A DNA stretch of 21,666 nt. Source: CAZLWA01 sp964563165 (GTDB lineage Bacteria; CLD3; SB21). The stretch covers positions 1-21,666 of the forward strand of contig CAZLWA010000106.1 of the NCBI GenBank assembly GCA_964563165.1, read 5' to 3'. Shown here piece after piece: positions 14,089 through 20,717 of this stretch (position 1 is the stretch's first letter; each line of letters begins with the position of its first letter). The notes beneath the pieces are model-generated. The model searched no databases, had not been told where the DNA came from, and worked only from the letters and a program-made list of their open reading frames with translations. The translations under genes were made by a program, and so were the position numbers.

Positions 14089-15180
14089 TCATTTCAACAA
14101 CATCTCTTTGAACCCGTCCGAAACGGGATGTTCACATTTAAAGATCAAACCCAAAAATTGAGCCATGGTTTGAGCATACTGCTTCTGGTATAGCTGTATT
14201 TCCGCATTCATTTCACCTCTTGCCGCGACCTGCGGGCCCATGGCCGCGAACCAGATCTCATCGGATCCTGCAATGCCGGAATTGTGACTGGTCCATTTTG
14301 TTTGATTTCCCCGGCCATGATCGACTGTGACAAAAAGCAATGTTTTGTCTTTGTAAGCGGAACTGCTTTGAACAAAATTCCATATGTCATTCAGCCAATG
14401 ATCGACCATTTTTGCCGCATCCAGATAATCTTTGTAATGCGCTTCATGAGCCCATTCGTCGGTTTCACCGTAGGAAATATACAGCACGCGGGGTTTTTCC
14501 TTCCTGAGATAATCCATGGCCGCATAATGGGTGAATACATCCAACGCTTCCTCTCCGAACGGATTATAGGCGTCTTTTTTCAGATTATTTAAGGTACGCT
14601 GTTCATCATCGGGATGGGTTCCTCCGCACGTATCATTGCCGCAAATGACCGGAAAGCCGGCCCGTTTTTCGTTCAGTATCCGGTCGAATGCATCCCACGC
14701 ACAAAACGCGGCGACCTTACCCTTAAAACCATCCTGTTTATTAATAAATTCCAGCAGGTTGGTATTTGGATTTGGAGGGTATGCATTCGTATTGATGGCG
14801 GTGTCAACAAATCCGCAGAAGATCTCGTTGTATCCGGGGTAGGAGAACCAATAGGGATTAGCCACGTTGACCTTGCTCCCGAGGCCGCGATTACCGTAAA
14901 TTTGCCCCTTGGAAGCGATAATATTCCACATAAATGGCATGAGCTTAAGTCTTCTTATATCGGAACTTGTCGCCCAATACTTGTTGAATATACTGGCACT
15001 GTCAGCCTGGTTGAACTTTGGATTGCCCGCAATGGCAGAATCCATTCCATTGAACACTTCCTGCCGTCGAAGGCCGTCAGTGGTTACAATGATCACATTT
15101 TCGATTTTGTTTTTCGATTGTGCTTTTAAGGGCAGACTGCACAATAAACAAACTATCACAGAATAAATGGTCTTATTCAT
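14089..15180 (-). CDS. Exported alkaline-phosphatase-superfamily phosphodiesterase/sulfatase-like hydrolase
   Basis: A 363-residue protein with a signal peptide (MNKTIYSVIVCLLCSLPLKA, cleavage before Gln-Ser). The core shows the alkaline phosphatase superfamily metal sites: VIIVTTDGLRR (Asp35 with a Thr/Asp nucleophile region), ISYGETDEWAHEAHY (Asp and His ligands) and VTVDHGRGN with WTSHNS (D287, H288, H299). The order of metal ligands fits a two-metal phosphodiesterase or phosphatase of the periplasm or cell surface; the substrate is unknown. The start at the ATG for MNKTIYS is chosen because the 25 codons upstream are repeat-derived. The frame is complete. Confidence 0.87.
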   Translation of the reverse strand: MNKTIYSVIVCLLCSLPLKAQSKNKIENVIIVTTDGLRRQEVFNGMDSAIAGNPKFNQADSASIFNKYWATSSDIRRLKLMPFMWNIIASKGQIYGNRGLGSKVNVANPYWFSYPGYNEIFCGFVDTAINTNAYPPNPNTNLLEFINKQDGFKGKVAAFCAWDAFDRILNEKRAGFPVICGNDTCGGTHPDDEQRTLNNLKKDAYNPFGEEALDVFTHYAAMDYLRKEKPRVLYISYGETDEWAHEAHYKDYLDAAKMVDHWLNDIWNFVQSSSAYKDKTLLFVTVDHGRGNQTKWTSHNSGIAGSDEIWFAAMGPQVAARGEMNAEIQLYQKQYAQTMAQFLGLIFKCEHPVSDGFKEMLLK

Positions 15181-15205
15181 CGCTTCTTTTTTTGTGAAAT
15201 ACTTC

Positions 15206-15276
15206 TCCGCGAAATACGCCGAAAAAACGCGAAAAGAAATTGGCCCGCGAAACACGCGAAAAAGCGCGAAAAAAAA
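15206..15276. repeat. Family A repeats, two copies
   Basis: Two copies (15206-15236 and 15243-15276), both of the GCG/GCG type and each trailed by an extra CGCGAAAA half-unit. They lie directly upstream of the hydrolase gene on its coding strand and create a false N-terminal extension. Confidence 0.85.
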
Positions 15277-15319
15277 TCTTGAGCCAAAAAACCATTCTTA
15301 ACCCAAGAGAAAAACTATT

Positions 15320-15410
15320 CCCCTCCTTTTCAAGGAGGGGTTAGGGGTGGTTAAAGTATTTGCTGAATTCACCACCCCGTCCTTCGGACACCCCTCCTTT
15401 GCAGGAGGGG
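15320..15410. repeat. Family C palindrome (CCCCTCCTTTGCAGGAGGGG type)
   Basis: CCCCTCC...GGAGGGG hairpins occur at 15320-15340 and 15391-15410. Between them GGGGTGGT and ACCACCCC face each other, and GTCCTTCGGAC forms a small inner hairpin. The whole 91-bp block is a nested inverted repeat. Related blocks occur at 17370-17438 and, inverted, at 20318-20391. It ends 6 bp before the methyltransferase stop codon. Confidence 0.85.
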
Positions 15411-15416
15411 ACTCTT

Positions 15417-16262
15417 CTATTTCTCACCATAAATGACCAGAGCGCTTGAGTCAAAGACAACATTGCCGTCGGAATACACTTTATTCACCGCCTGATAGAC
15501 TTCTTTTTTGATCTTTTCTTTCATGGCATCTTCCGCTTTGCTGAGCGCGGCAACAATAGGGGCGGCCACCTCTGTGATCATGTTCCAATACACATCGGTT
15601 GTTTTACAATTCATTTTTCCGGCAACTTCTTTTTCTGAAGTATTTTTCAATCCTGCCAGCGAGAATAAACCGGCTATCATGCCCTCCTTAGTACAGCGGA
15701 ACATTCCGGGCGCTCCCGGCGGGGGGTGAGGCAGCTCCATATTTCTTTGGATCGTTCCCATAGTTGCCGTCACCCAGAAATTTTTTTCCGGAACGCCCCA
15801 AACCGAAGTGGCAATTCTTCCTCCCGGTTTAAGGACACGCGCCATTTCCTTCGCGGCCAGCAGCATGTCGGGGAAGAACATAAAACCGAGCCGGCAGCTT
15901 ACCGCGTCGAATGTGCCGTCGGCAAACGGGAGTTCGCAAACATCACAAGCACGGGTTTCAATATTTTTGATTCCTCTGCGTGCGGCACTCTCACGGGCGA
16001 TAGCGAGCATGTCCTCGGCAAGGTCTGTTATCATGACTTTTCCGCCTTTTAACATCGAAGCGATGGTCAATCCCGGCTCACCGGTCCCGGCGGCCACATC
16101 AAGGACTACTTCATTACCTTTCGGGTTGAGCAGGCGGATGATCTCATCGCCCATCGGTTTTAAGAAATCCATCGTCAGTTCGTCCCATTTCTTCCAACCG
16201 GGTGAAAATTTATTCCACGCGTCTTTTTGCTGTTGGCGGATCTGTTCGTGTTGCTCGTTCAT
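15417..16262 (-). CDS. Class I SAM-dependent methyltransferase (UbiE/Coq5-like)
   Basis: A 281-residue Rossmann-fold methyltransferase. Motif I is VVLDVAAGTGEPG (~52-64, AdoMet binding), motif II region VMITDLAEDML, post-motif LPFADGTFDAVSCRLGFMFFPD, and motif III VLKPGGRIATSVWG. It belongs to the UbiE/menaquinone-methyltransferase-like group; the methyl acceptor cannot be inferred. Start: the ATG at 16262 has AAAGG 8-9 bases upstream; an ATG 36 bp further upstream lacks a site. The 16-nt leader segment CAAATTAGAAAGGCAC and the first codons recur at 16983-17053 beyond the toxin-antitoxin pair. It lies 44 bp downstream of higA in the same direction. Confidence 0.9.
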   Translation of the reverse strand: MNEQHEQIRQQQKDAWNKFSPGWKKWDELTMDFLKPMGDEIIRLLNPKGNEVVLDVAAGTGEPGLTIASMLKGGKVMITDLAEDMLAIARESAARRGIKNIETRACDVCELPFADGTFDAVSCRLGFMFFPDMLLAAKEMARVLKPGGRIATSVWGVPEKNFWVTATMGTIQRNMELPHPPPGAPGMFRCTKEGMIAGLFSLAGLKNTSEKEVAGKMNCKTTDVYWNMITEVAAPIVAALSKAEDAMKEKIKKEVYQAVNKVYSDGNVVFDSSALVIYGEK

Positions 16263-16306
16263 TGTTTGTGCCTTTCTAATTTGAATGCTCTTACACATTA
16301 TTTACT

Positions 16307-16609
16307 CTAACTCAATTTAAGGCTGACCTTCTTTCCCAGACCTTCTTCAAGAATTCGAAAAAGCGTAGAGATCTGTATGTCGGACCTTCCTCTTTCAATT
16401 CGTGAAATATAGCTTTTCTTTGTTCCGCTGCGTTCAGCCAACTGCTCCTGGGTCATATGCGCCTTCAATCGTGCGTCCTTAATTAACTCAGCGACAACAA
16501 ACGCGGTTGACTTTTCCTCGAATTCCTCGCGTTTTCTACTACCGCGCTTTCCGTATTTCGAATCCAGAAGGTCGCTGAATGTTTTAACTTTTGTGCTTTT
16601 CAACTTCAT
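16307..16609 (-). CDS. higA: HigA-type antitoxin (XRE-family HTH)
   Basis: A 100-residue protein with a Cro/C1-type helix-turn-helix in its second half: AHMTQEQLAERSGTKKSYISRIERGRSDIQISTLFRILEEGLG. The N-terminal half is charged and probably contacts the toxin. In HigBA systems the antitoxin follows the toxin gene, neutralises it and represses the shared promoter, matching the order and 3-bp spacing here. A near-perfect 18-bp palindrome at 16955-16972 is a candidate operator. The ATG is well placed next to the toxin stop, so translation is probably coupled. Confidence 0.9.
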   Translation of the reverse strand: MKLKSTKVKTFSDLLDSKYGKRGSRKREEFEEKSTAFVVAELIKDARLKAHMTQEQLAERSGTKKSYISRIERGRSDIQISTLFRILEEGLGKKVSLKLS

Positions 16610-16612
16610 GCT

Positions 16613-16948
16613 TCATTTCCTTTTCTGTAAAAAATATTCTTTGCGAAGCCTTTCGGCTAATTCAATTTCATTTTTAGGTGTTTTTTGGGTTTTCTTCCGG
16701 AATGCATTTAACACGACAACCAACTTTCCTTCATCAAAGAAACACAAGATCCGAAAAATATTGGAACTTTGTTCAACGCGAATCTCATACAATGCATCTG
16801 TTCCTTCCAGATGTTTCAAAAACTTCGAGGGGACACGTTCAACGGTTCGGATCAATTGAAATACGAACTCAATCTTCTCCTGAGTCTTCGGATCCAGTTC
16901 TTCATAAAACCAGAGGAAGTGGTTCTTGTAAAATATTATTTCTCTGAC
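16613..16948 (-). CDS. higB: HigB/RelE-type toxin (Gp49 family), start codon unclear
   Basis: The frame gives REIIFYKNHFLWFYEELD (start of the fold), then RVPSKFLKHLEGTDALYEIRVE, IFRILCFFDEGKLVVVLNAF and RKKTQKTPKNEIELAERL, all characteristic of HigB-like ribosome-dependent mRNA interferases of about 110 residues. The whole fold is present as far as 16948, but there is no ATG, GTG or TTG at its beginning. The only conventional start is a TTG at 16855, which would remove the first ~30 residues and leave 80. Family members begin about where GTC AGA GAA ATA stands here. Either a non-standard start (such as ATA at 16939 or 16936) is used, or the toxin has lost its start. The predicted transcript start is at almost the same point. 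Confidence 0.8.
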   Translation of the reverse strand, partial: VREIIFYKNHFLWFYEELDPKTQEKIEFVFQLIRTVERVPSKFLKHLEGTDALYEIRVEQSSNIFRILCFFDEGKLVVVLNAFRKKTQKTPKNEIELAERLRKEYFLQKRK

Positions 16949-16953
16949 AACAA

Positions 16954-16981
16954 AGTTAACTAATTAGTGAACATAAGTCAA
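16954..16981 (-). promoter_or_regulatory. higBA promoter with palindromic operator
   Basis: On the reverse strand TTGACT (16981-16976), a 16-bp spacer and TTAACT (16959-16954) form a plausible though imperfect promoter. Between and over these elements lies GTTAACTAATTAGTGAAC (16955-16972), an 18-bp palindrome with a single mismatched pair. A dyad covering the spacer and -10 is where an XRE antitoxin would bind to repress its own operon. Confidence 0.55.
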
Positions 16982-16982
16982 C

Positions 16983-17053
16983 TTATTTCTGAAGGAAAAC
17001 GTCCCTCCCTGCGTCCTTTTGCTGCTGGTCCATTGTAGTGCCTTTCTAATTTG
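16983..17053 (-). pseudogene. Remnant of a second methyltransferase 5' end
   Basis: The reverse strand carries the leader CAAATTAGAAAGGCAC (17053-17038), identical to the one before the methyltransferase gene. It is followed by ATG (17033) and a 16-codon frame beginning MDQQQKDA, matching RQQQKDAWNK near the start of that enzyme, then diverging to a stop at 16983. It is a duplicated or displaced 5' end on the far side of higBA. Confidence 0.75.
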
Positions 17054-17066
17054 TTTGAATACGATT

Positions 17067-17112
17067 CCCACGAAATACACGAAAAAAACTTCCCCACGAA
17101 ACACACGAAAAA
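17067..17112. repeat. Family A repeats, two ACG/ACG copies
   Basis: CCCACGAAATACACGAAAA at ~17067 and CCCACGAAACACACGAAAA at ~17093, separated by a few bases. Both half-sites in both copies carry A at the variable first position. Confidence 0.85.
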
Positions 17113-17134
17113 TTCTTTGGTCAAAAAAACCAAT

Positions 17135-17177
17135 CACCCTGAGTAGTCGGAGCGAAGCGACGACGTATCGAAGGGTG
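17135..17177. repeat. CACCCTGAG...CGAAGGGTG palindrome (family D)
   Basis: CACCCT (17135-17140) and AGGGTG (17172-17177) close an imperfect palindrome with the core GGAGCGAAGCGACG. It resembles in design the CCTTCGACTGCGCTCAGGG palindrome inserted in the tRNA-like units at 1787-2088. Confidence 0.7.
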
Positions 17178-17241
17178 CCACGGAGCCACAGAGGGCGCAG
17201 GGAATTAATAAGAAGTCTCAATGTCTCTCTGCCTCGGTGGT
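17177..17241. repeat. Family B inverted repeat (CCACGGAG...CTCGGTGG)
   Basis: GCCACGGAGCCACAGAGGGC on the left and TCTCTCTGCCTCGGTGG on the right form the two arms of an imperfect palindrome about 65 bp long. Related half-elements are seen at ~14038, 17329-17357 and in the 20440-20717 block. Confidence 0.75.
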
Positions 17242-17251
17242 TATATTTTTA

Positions 17252-17310
17252 GCCCACGAAACACACGAAAAACCACGAAAAAGAAATCGGCCCGCGAAAC
17301 ACGCGAAAGA
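17252..17310. repeat. Family A repeats, one ACG/ACG and one GCG/GCG copy
   Basis: CCCACGAAACACACGAAAA (from 17253) plus an extra CCACGAAAA, then CCCGCGAAACACGCGAAAG (from ~17290). Adjacent copies differ at the first base of both half-sites together. Confidence 0.85.
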
Positions 17311-17328
17311 AAACCCGAAGAAAATTGG

Positions 17329-17357
17329 CCACAGAGTCACAGAGGGCACAGAGGAAT
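17329..17357. repeat. Family B half-element
   Basis: CCACAGAGTCACAGAGGGC and the following ACAGAGG form three imperfect copies of a CACAGAG(G) octamer, the left arm of the family B palindrome without its partner. Confidence 0.7.
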
Positions 17358-17369
17358 CAAATGGAAAAC

Positions 17370-17438
17370 TCCCCTCCTGCAAAGGAGGGGTGGCCTGCGC
17401 CAGACCTGTCAGCCTCAGGCTGAGACGGCCGGGGTGGT
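17370..17438. repeat. Family C palindrome with nested TCAGCCTCAGGCTGA
   Basis: A CCCCTCCTGCAAAGGAGGGG hairpin is followed by GTGG...GGGGTGG and, inside, a perfect small palindrome TCAGCCTCAGGCTGA (17409-17423). The same inner core, with the sequence CAGACCTGTCAG, appears in reverse at 20318-20391. From 17439 to 17523 no gene is seen; TTATTGCAATAAGTTTTTT near 17471-17489 might act as a weak terminator on the plus strand. Confidence 0.8.
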
Positions 17439-17523
17439 TGTTAGCCGAAACTAATGTAGGTGGTAGTTTATTGCAATAAGTTTTTTGGGTAAAGCCGGTA
17501 GTATTTTGGACTTCGATGGATTC

Positions 17524-18342
17524 TCATTTTTTTGGCAGCTTGTCCTTGATCTTAACATCATGCAGTGATTGCGAGAACGCTCCACCGGCAATAAGCTGTA
17601 GAATATCTTTTTTTGTCCATTGTGCGTCAAAATAATGGCTGCCGGGATCGTAACCTGATGCGGTGGAATAGAGTTCGTTCGCAGAGTCTTCAAATTTTTC
17701 ATCTAAAGAGCGGACTGAAATAGTTCCGTTGGTTCTATTCTCCAACAGAATAATTATCCACCAGGGTTTGTCGCCACTCAGCAGTTCGTTACGTATGTTG
17801 ACAAGGTAGAGATTGGCTGCAATGCTTCTTAGAAAAAAATTTCTTCCGAGCCAATTTTCACTGGCACTGGCCGCATTGTAAAAAATGGTATCCCCCTTCG
17901 TTGAAAAGGGAAACCCCCCGCTCAATCCTTCTTTTCGATCGATCTCATAGACCTTGTTCTTCTTGATAAGGTACCGGGCCGCCGAATCAACTTTTTCCTC
18001 GTATCGAATTCCAGATCCGCTGCCGGCATTGTCATGGGCAGGCCCGGCAGAATCTCCCAATGGGATCGTAATATTAAAACCCCTTGAAGCGTATTGCTTG
18101 ATCATTTGGCGCGTTGAAATAACTATCTTTCTTGGCGTATACTGGACGTATCTGAAATAGCTGGCTCTAATGGTCATCGTGTCACCGTCCTCAAGCAGCC
18201 AGGTACCTCTGAATACCTCCGGAAATTCATAAATATTATCGCTGTCTATGGGCTGAGGATTTGTAAAGTAATCCGTCCGACACGAGCACATTACTATCGC
18301 CAGACAGACGATGAATTTGAATATTCCGGGAATTTGTTTCAT
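17524..18342 (-). CDS. Lipoprotein of unknown function
   Basis: A 272-residue protein with a lipoprotein signal: hydrophobic FIVCLAIVMCSC, with Cys21 followed by Arg-Thr-Asp. The mature region has many beta-prone stretches (RGTWLLEDGDTMTIRASYFRYVQ, KGDTIFYNAASASENWLGRNFFLR, NLYLVNIRNE), a pattern common in Bacteroidota-like exported proteins of unknown role. No catalytic motif is visible. It is read in the same direction as its neighbours but separated by repeats from both sides, so it is probably transcribed alone. Confidence 0.78.
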   Translation of the reverse strand: MKQIPGIFKFIVCLAIVMCSCRTDYFTNPQPIDSDNIYEFPEVFRGTWLLEDGDTMTIRASYFRYVQYTPRKIVISTRQMIKQYASRGFNITIPLGDSAGPAHDNAGSGSGIRYEEKVDSAARYLIKKNKVYEIDRKEGLSGGFPFSTKGDTIFYNAASASENWLGRNFFLRSIAANLYLVNIRNELLSGDKPWWIIILLENRTNGTISVRSLDEKFEDSANELYSTASGYDPGSHYFDAQWTKKDILQLIAGGAFSQSLHDVKIKDKLPKK

Positions 18343-18386
18343 GGGGTTCCGATCTATTTTATTTTAAACTGAGTGCCGGGAATACC

Positions 18387-18447
18387 GGCCCGCGAAATAC
18401 GCGAAAAGGCGCGAAAGGAATACATTGCCCGCGAAAAATGCGAAAAT
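18387..18447. repeat. Family A repeats, two GCG-type copies
   Basis: CCCGCGAAATACGCGAAAA (from ~18389) with an extra GCGCGAAAG, and a degenerate CCCGCGAAAAATGCGAAAA (from ~18428). They lie upstream of the lipoprotein gene on its coding strand. The rest of 18343-18537 shows no gene. Confidence 0.8.
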
Positions 18448-18537
18448 AATACTTTAATTCCGAAACATGAATTCTAATCATTATTAAGAATCGCCGGCTG
18501 CGACGATATCGATAGGTCGATTGAGCTGAAAATTAGA

Positions 18538-19407
18538 TTACCACGTAATATAAATCGAACCGCCCATGTTTTCGTCATCCGAGCCGTAAATGAATCCGCC
18601 GTTGTCGCCCGGAATTAATTCCATGGCCTCGATCTTGTGATAATAGGTTTGATACAGCCGCGTCATGTCGGGGTTGATCGTAAATTGTTTTCCGTTCTCG
18701 CTAAAATGTCCCGCAATGTAAACAGCCGACTGGAACGGGCCGTCGTCGCCCGCATCCGAGGCGGAGGTGATATACACATTCCCGCCGCCGTCCACGCGCA
18801 GATCGGAGATATGACGCACCCCTTGTTTCGGAAACGGCACTTTGATCTCCGCGGAATTGACCTTAGAAAAACTATCGTTCGATTTGTCAAAACCAGCCCA
18901 ATAAATCACCGCCGGTTTTTCGTCCTGTCCGCGATGCGCCCACACTGCGAGCCAGCGGCCGCTTATCTTTTGAACCGAGAATCCTTCGAAATTACTGCCT
19001 GTCGCTGCGTCCGGCATCGGAACAGTGCGTATAACAGAAATATTTTTCAGCGTACTGTCGAGCGCGATGTGAAATAATTTTCCTGCGCTGGCAAGAAAGA
19101 GAAATTCATTGGGCGTGTCCGGAATGCCGCTCAGGGATTCCGCATCCATCGGCTCGTTCGCCGAATCCGGCCAGACGAGTTCGACGTATTTCACGGATCT
19201 TCCTTCGACGGTGACGACACCTATGCGCACTTGCTTAGGCAATTTACAGTCATGCACGACCAGGTAGCGCGCGGTATTGGCGTCCTTCCTGATCACCGCG
19301 ATGCCGCTGATGCCGTGCGGCTGGCCCCCTCGCACGGGAAGCCATTCCTGTGAAAACAGGGGAGCCGATGAAATGAAGATGAAGAAAAGCAGGTTCCGGA
19401 TTGTCAT
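18538..19407 (-). CDS. Exported beta-propeller-like protein of unknown function
   Basis: A 289-residue protein with a signal peptide (MTIRNLLFFIFISSAPLFSQ). Repeated short beta-strand patterns such as ISGIAVIRKD, EFLFLASAGKLFHIAL, SNFEGFSVQKISGRWLAVWAH, HISDLRVDGGGNVYITSASD and GGFIYGSDDENMGGSIYITW look like blades of a beta-propeller. The pattern is like SdiA-regulated or phytase/esterase-like propeller domains in which SGI-x-V and EG(F/L) motifs recur. That assignment is tentative. A good Shine-Dalgarno sequence (AAAGGA) precedes the ATG. Probably periplasmic; substrate unknown. Confidence 0.78.
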   Translation of the reverse strand: MTIRNLLFFIFISSAPLFSQEWLPVRGGQPHGISGIAVIRKDANTARYLVVHDCKLPKQVRIGVVTVEGRSVKYVELVWPDSANEPMDAESLSGIPDTPNEFLFLASAGKLFHIALDSTLKNISVIRTVPMPDAATGSNFEGFSVQKISGRWLAVWAHRGQDEKPAVIYWAGFDKSNDSFSKVNSAEIKVPFPKQGVRHISDLRVDGGGNVYITSASDAGDDGPFQSAVYIAGHFSENGKQFTINPDMTRLYQTYYHKIEAMELIPGDNGGFIYGSDDENMGGSIYITW

Positions 19408-19440
19408 AGGTTCCTTTCGAGTGTAAATATGCCGAAATCT

Positions 19441-19530
19441 AACCGCTAAGGTCGCAAAGACCGCAAAGAATATAAAAAAGCATTTTTGGTGTTTTCAATT
19501 TTCGCGTCCTCTGCGCGCTTTGCGGTTAGA
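19441..19530. repeat. AACCGC(T/A)AAG...CTTTGCGGTTAG inverted repeat
   Basis: AACCGCTAAGGTCGCAAAG (19441-19459) with a second ACCGCAAAG on the left is answered by GCGCTTTGCGGTTAG on the right, a long imperfect palindrome of the family B style. Its right end runs into the 3' end of the ABM-domain gene. Confidence 0.75.
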
Positions 19531-19534
19531 TGTA

Positions 19535-19894
19535 TTACCTTTGCGTTTTTCGCAGGCGGGAATTCGATTTCCTCTTTTTTGATGAGCGTCCGGGCTTTAC
19601 CAGCACCTCATAATGAGCCACATTCGGTTCGAAATCAAGAAGAAAATTCTTGTCTTCCTCGTAATAGCGCGCTTTTTCCACATCCGCGCCGGCGAATTTC
19701 TTGATCGCATCGAACGATTCCCACAGTGAAATAAAAAGCCAATGCGTTCTGTCATTTTCGATCTTTCTCAGAACGTAAACGCCCTGATTGCCTTTCGTTG
19801 CCCGGCTGTCAGGCACACCTGTGCGGTTGAGCAATTTTTCGTAAGCTTCCGAATCGGAGGCGTTTGTCATTCCGTGCCATATTCGTGCGATCAT
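19535..19894 (-). CDS. Antibiotic-biosynthesis-monooxygenase (ABM) domain protein
   Basis: A 119-residue protein of the dimeric alpha-beta barrel type: MIARIWHGMT, then GVYVLRKIENDRTHWLFISLWESFDAIKKFAG (strand-helix unit with W-x-S/D) and ARYYEEDKNFLLDFEPNVAHYEVL. Members of this family include quinol monooxygenases and many small stress proteins; no specific activity can be assigned. The start is the ATG with GGGAG 8 bp upstream; an upstream ATG 19 codons earlier lacks a site. The basic C-terminal tail (SKKRKSNSRLRKTQR) is encoded by intergenic repeat sequence, so the stop codon seems to have moved into the repeat. Confidence 0.85.
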   Translation of the reverse strand: MIARIWHGMTNASDSEAYEKLLNRTGVPDSRATKGNQGVYVLRKIENDRTHWLFISLWESFDAIKKFAGADVEKARYYEEDKNFLLDFEPNVAHYEVLVKPGRSSKKRKSNSRLRKTQR

Positions 19895-19973
19895 GAGTTC
19901 TTCTCCCGGCCGGTTACAACAAAATTTAGAAAAGAAATTACCAAGATACAAATAGTTTTATAATACGAAAACC

Positions 19974-20018
19974 GGCCCGCGAAATACGCGAAAAACGTTC
20001 CCACGAAGAACACGAAAG
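19974..20018. repeat. Family A repeats, one GCG/GCG and one ACG/ACG copy
   Basis: CCCGCGAAATACGCGAAAA (~19976) and CCCACGAAGAACACGAAAG (~20000). They lie upstream of the ABM gene on its coding strand; the alternation of the two subtypes matches that at 17252-17310 and 21558-21666. Confidence 0.85.
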
Positions 20019-20077
20019 GAATTTTTAGAATTCCAGGCAACTGGCAATAGGTTATCAAATGCCCCGTGGGTTAATAG

Positions 20078-20263
20078 TTAATCCGCTTTGACCGGTTCCA
20101 CTTTGACGGCACCTTCAAAAAACAGGTTTTCGTGATAGTCGTTCATGGTCAGGGCCTTGAGTATCAATTGCTCCGTCACCTTTAAAGTTTCTCGGGGAAA
20201 TTTGCCTTTGCGGCCTCCGACACGCGTTATTTCGTCAGGAACCGTGATCAGATATTTTTTCAT
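20078..20263 (-). CDS. Small protein of unknown function
   Basis: A 61-residue frame beginning MKKYLITVPDEITRVGGRKGKFPRE and ending in KVEPVKAD, mixed in charge and without cysteine. GGAGG stands two bases before the ATG at 20263, so the real start may be that ATG or one of two in-frame ATGs slightly upstream (20272, 20296); the upstream codons derive from family A repeat sequence. Codon use and amino-acid composition look natural. I do not recognise the family. It lies between the ABM gene and a dense repeat block. Confidence 0.6.
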   Translation of the reverse strand: MKKYLITVPDEITRVGGRKGKFPRETLKVTEQLILKALTMNDYHENLFFEGAVKVEPVKAD

Positions 20264-20317
20264 AGCCTCCATCCTTGTGTTTCGTTGGCCTGACATTGTT
20301 TTCGCTTATTTCGCAGG

Positions 20318-20391
20318 CACCGCCCCGGCCTTCTCAGCCTGAGTCTGACAGGTCTGGCGCAGGACTCCGCTCCTCATCCGAGGAGGGGAAT
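20318..20391. repeat. Family C palindrome, reverse orientation
   Basis: CACCGCCCCGGCC, TCAGCCTGAG and GTCTGACAGGTCTGGCGCAG are followed by a degenerate CTCCGCTCCTCATCCGAGGAG hairpin. This is the inverted counterpart of 17370-17438. Confidence 0.75.
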
Positions 20392-20439
20392 TCGCCCTAT
20401 TCATTTTTCTTCGATTTTTTCCAATAAAATTTTCGTGCC

Positions 20440-20717
20440 TTTCGCGTATTTCGCGGACCAAAATCTAACCGCCGAGGCGCTGAGCCGCAGAGGTTGTTTT
20501 ATTTAATTTTCTTCTCCGCGCCTTTGTGTCTTCGTGGTAAATTGTTTTCGCGTATTTCGCGGACAAATATTTTTTTCGTGCTCTTTCGTGTATTTCGCGT
20601 ATTTCGCGGACCAAAATCTAACCGCCGAGGCGCTGAGCCGCAGAGGTTGTTTTATTTAATTTTCTTCTCCGCGCCTTTGTGTCTTCGTGGTAAATTGTTT
20701 TCGCGTTTTTCGCGGGC
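20440..20717. repeat. Tandem 153-bp composite of family A and B repeats
   Basis: A ~112-bp segment at 20440-20552 recurs essentially identically at 20593-20705 (period 153). Each copy holds a reversed family A element (TCGCGTATTTCGCGGA), then the two arms of a family B palindrome (ACCGCCGAGGCGCTGAGCCG and CGCGCCTTTGTGTCTTCGTG) with a TTATTTAATTTTC centre. The near-identity shows recent duplication. The stop codon of the WYL gene sits at its right edge. Confidence 0.85.

Noticed and set aside
15808..16284. 158-residue plus-strand frame opposite the methyltransferase
   Set aside because: Antisense shadow of a clear SAM methyltransferase, no independent signal.
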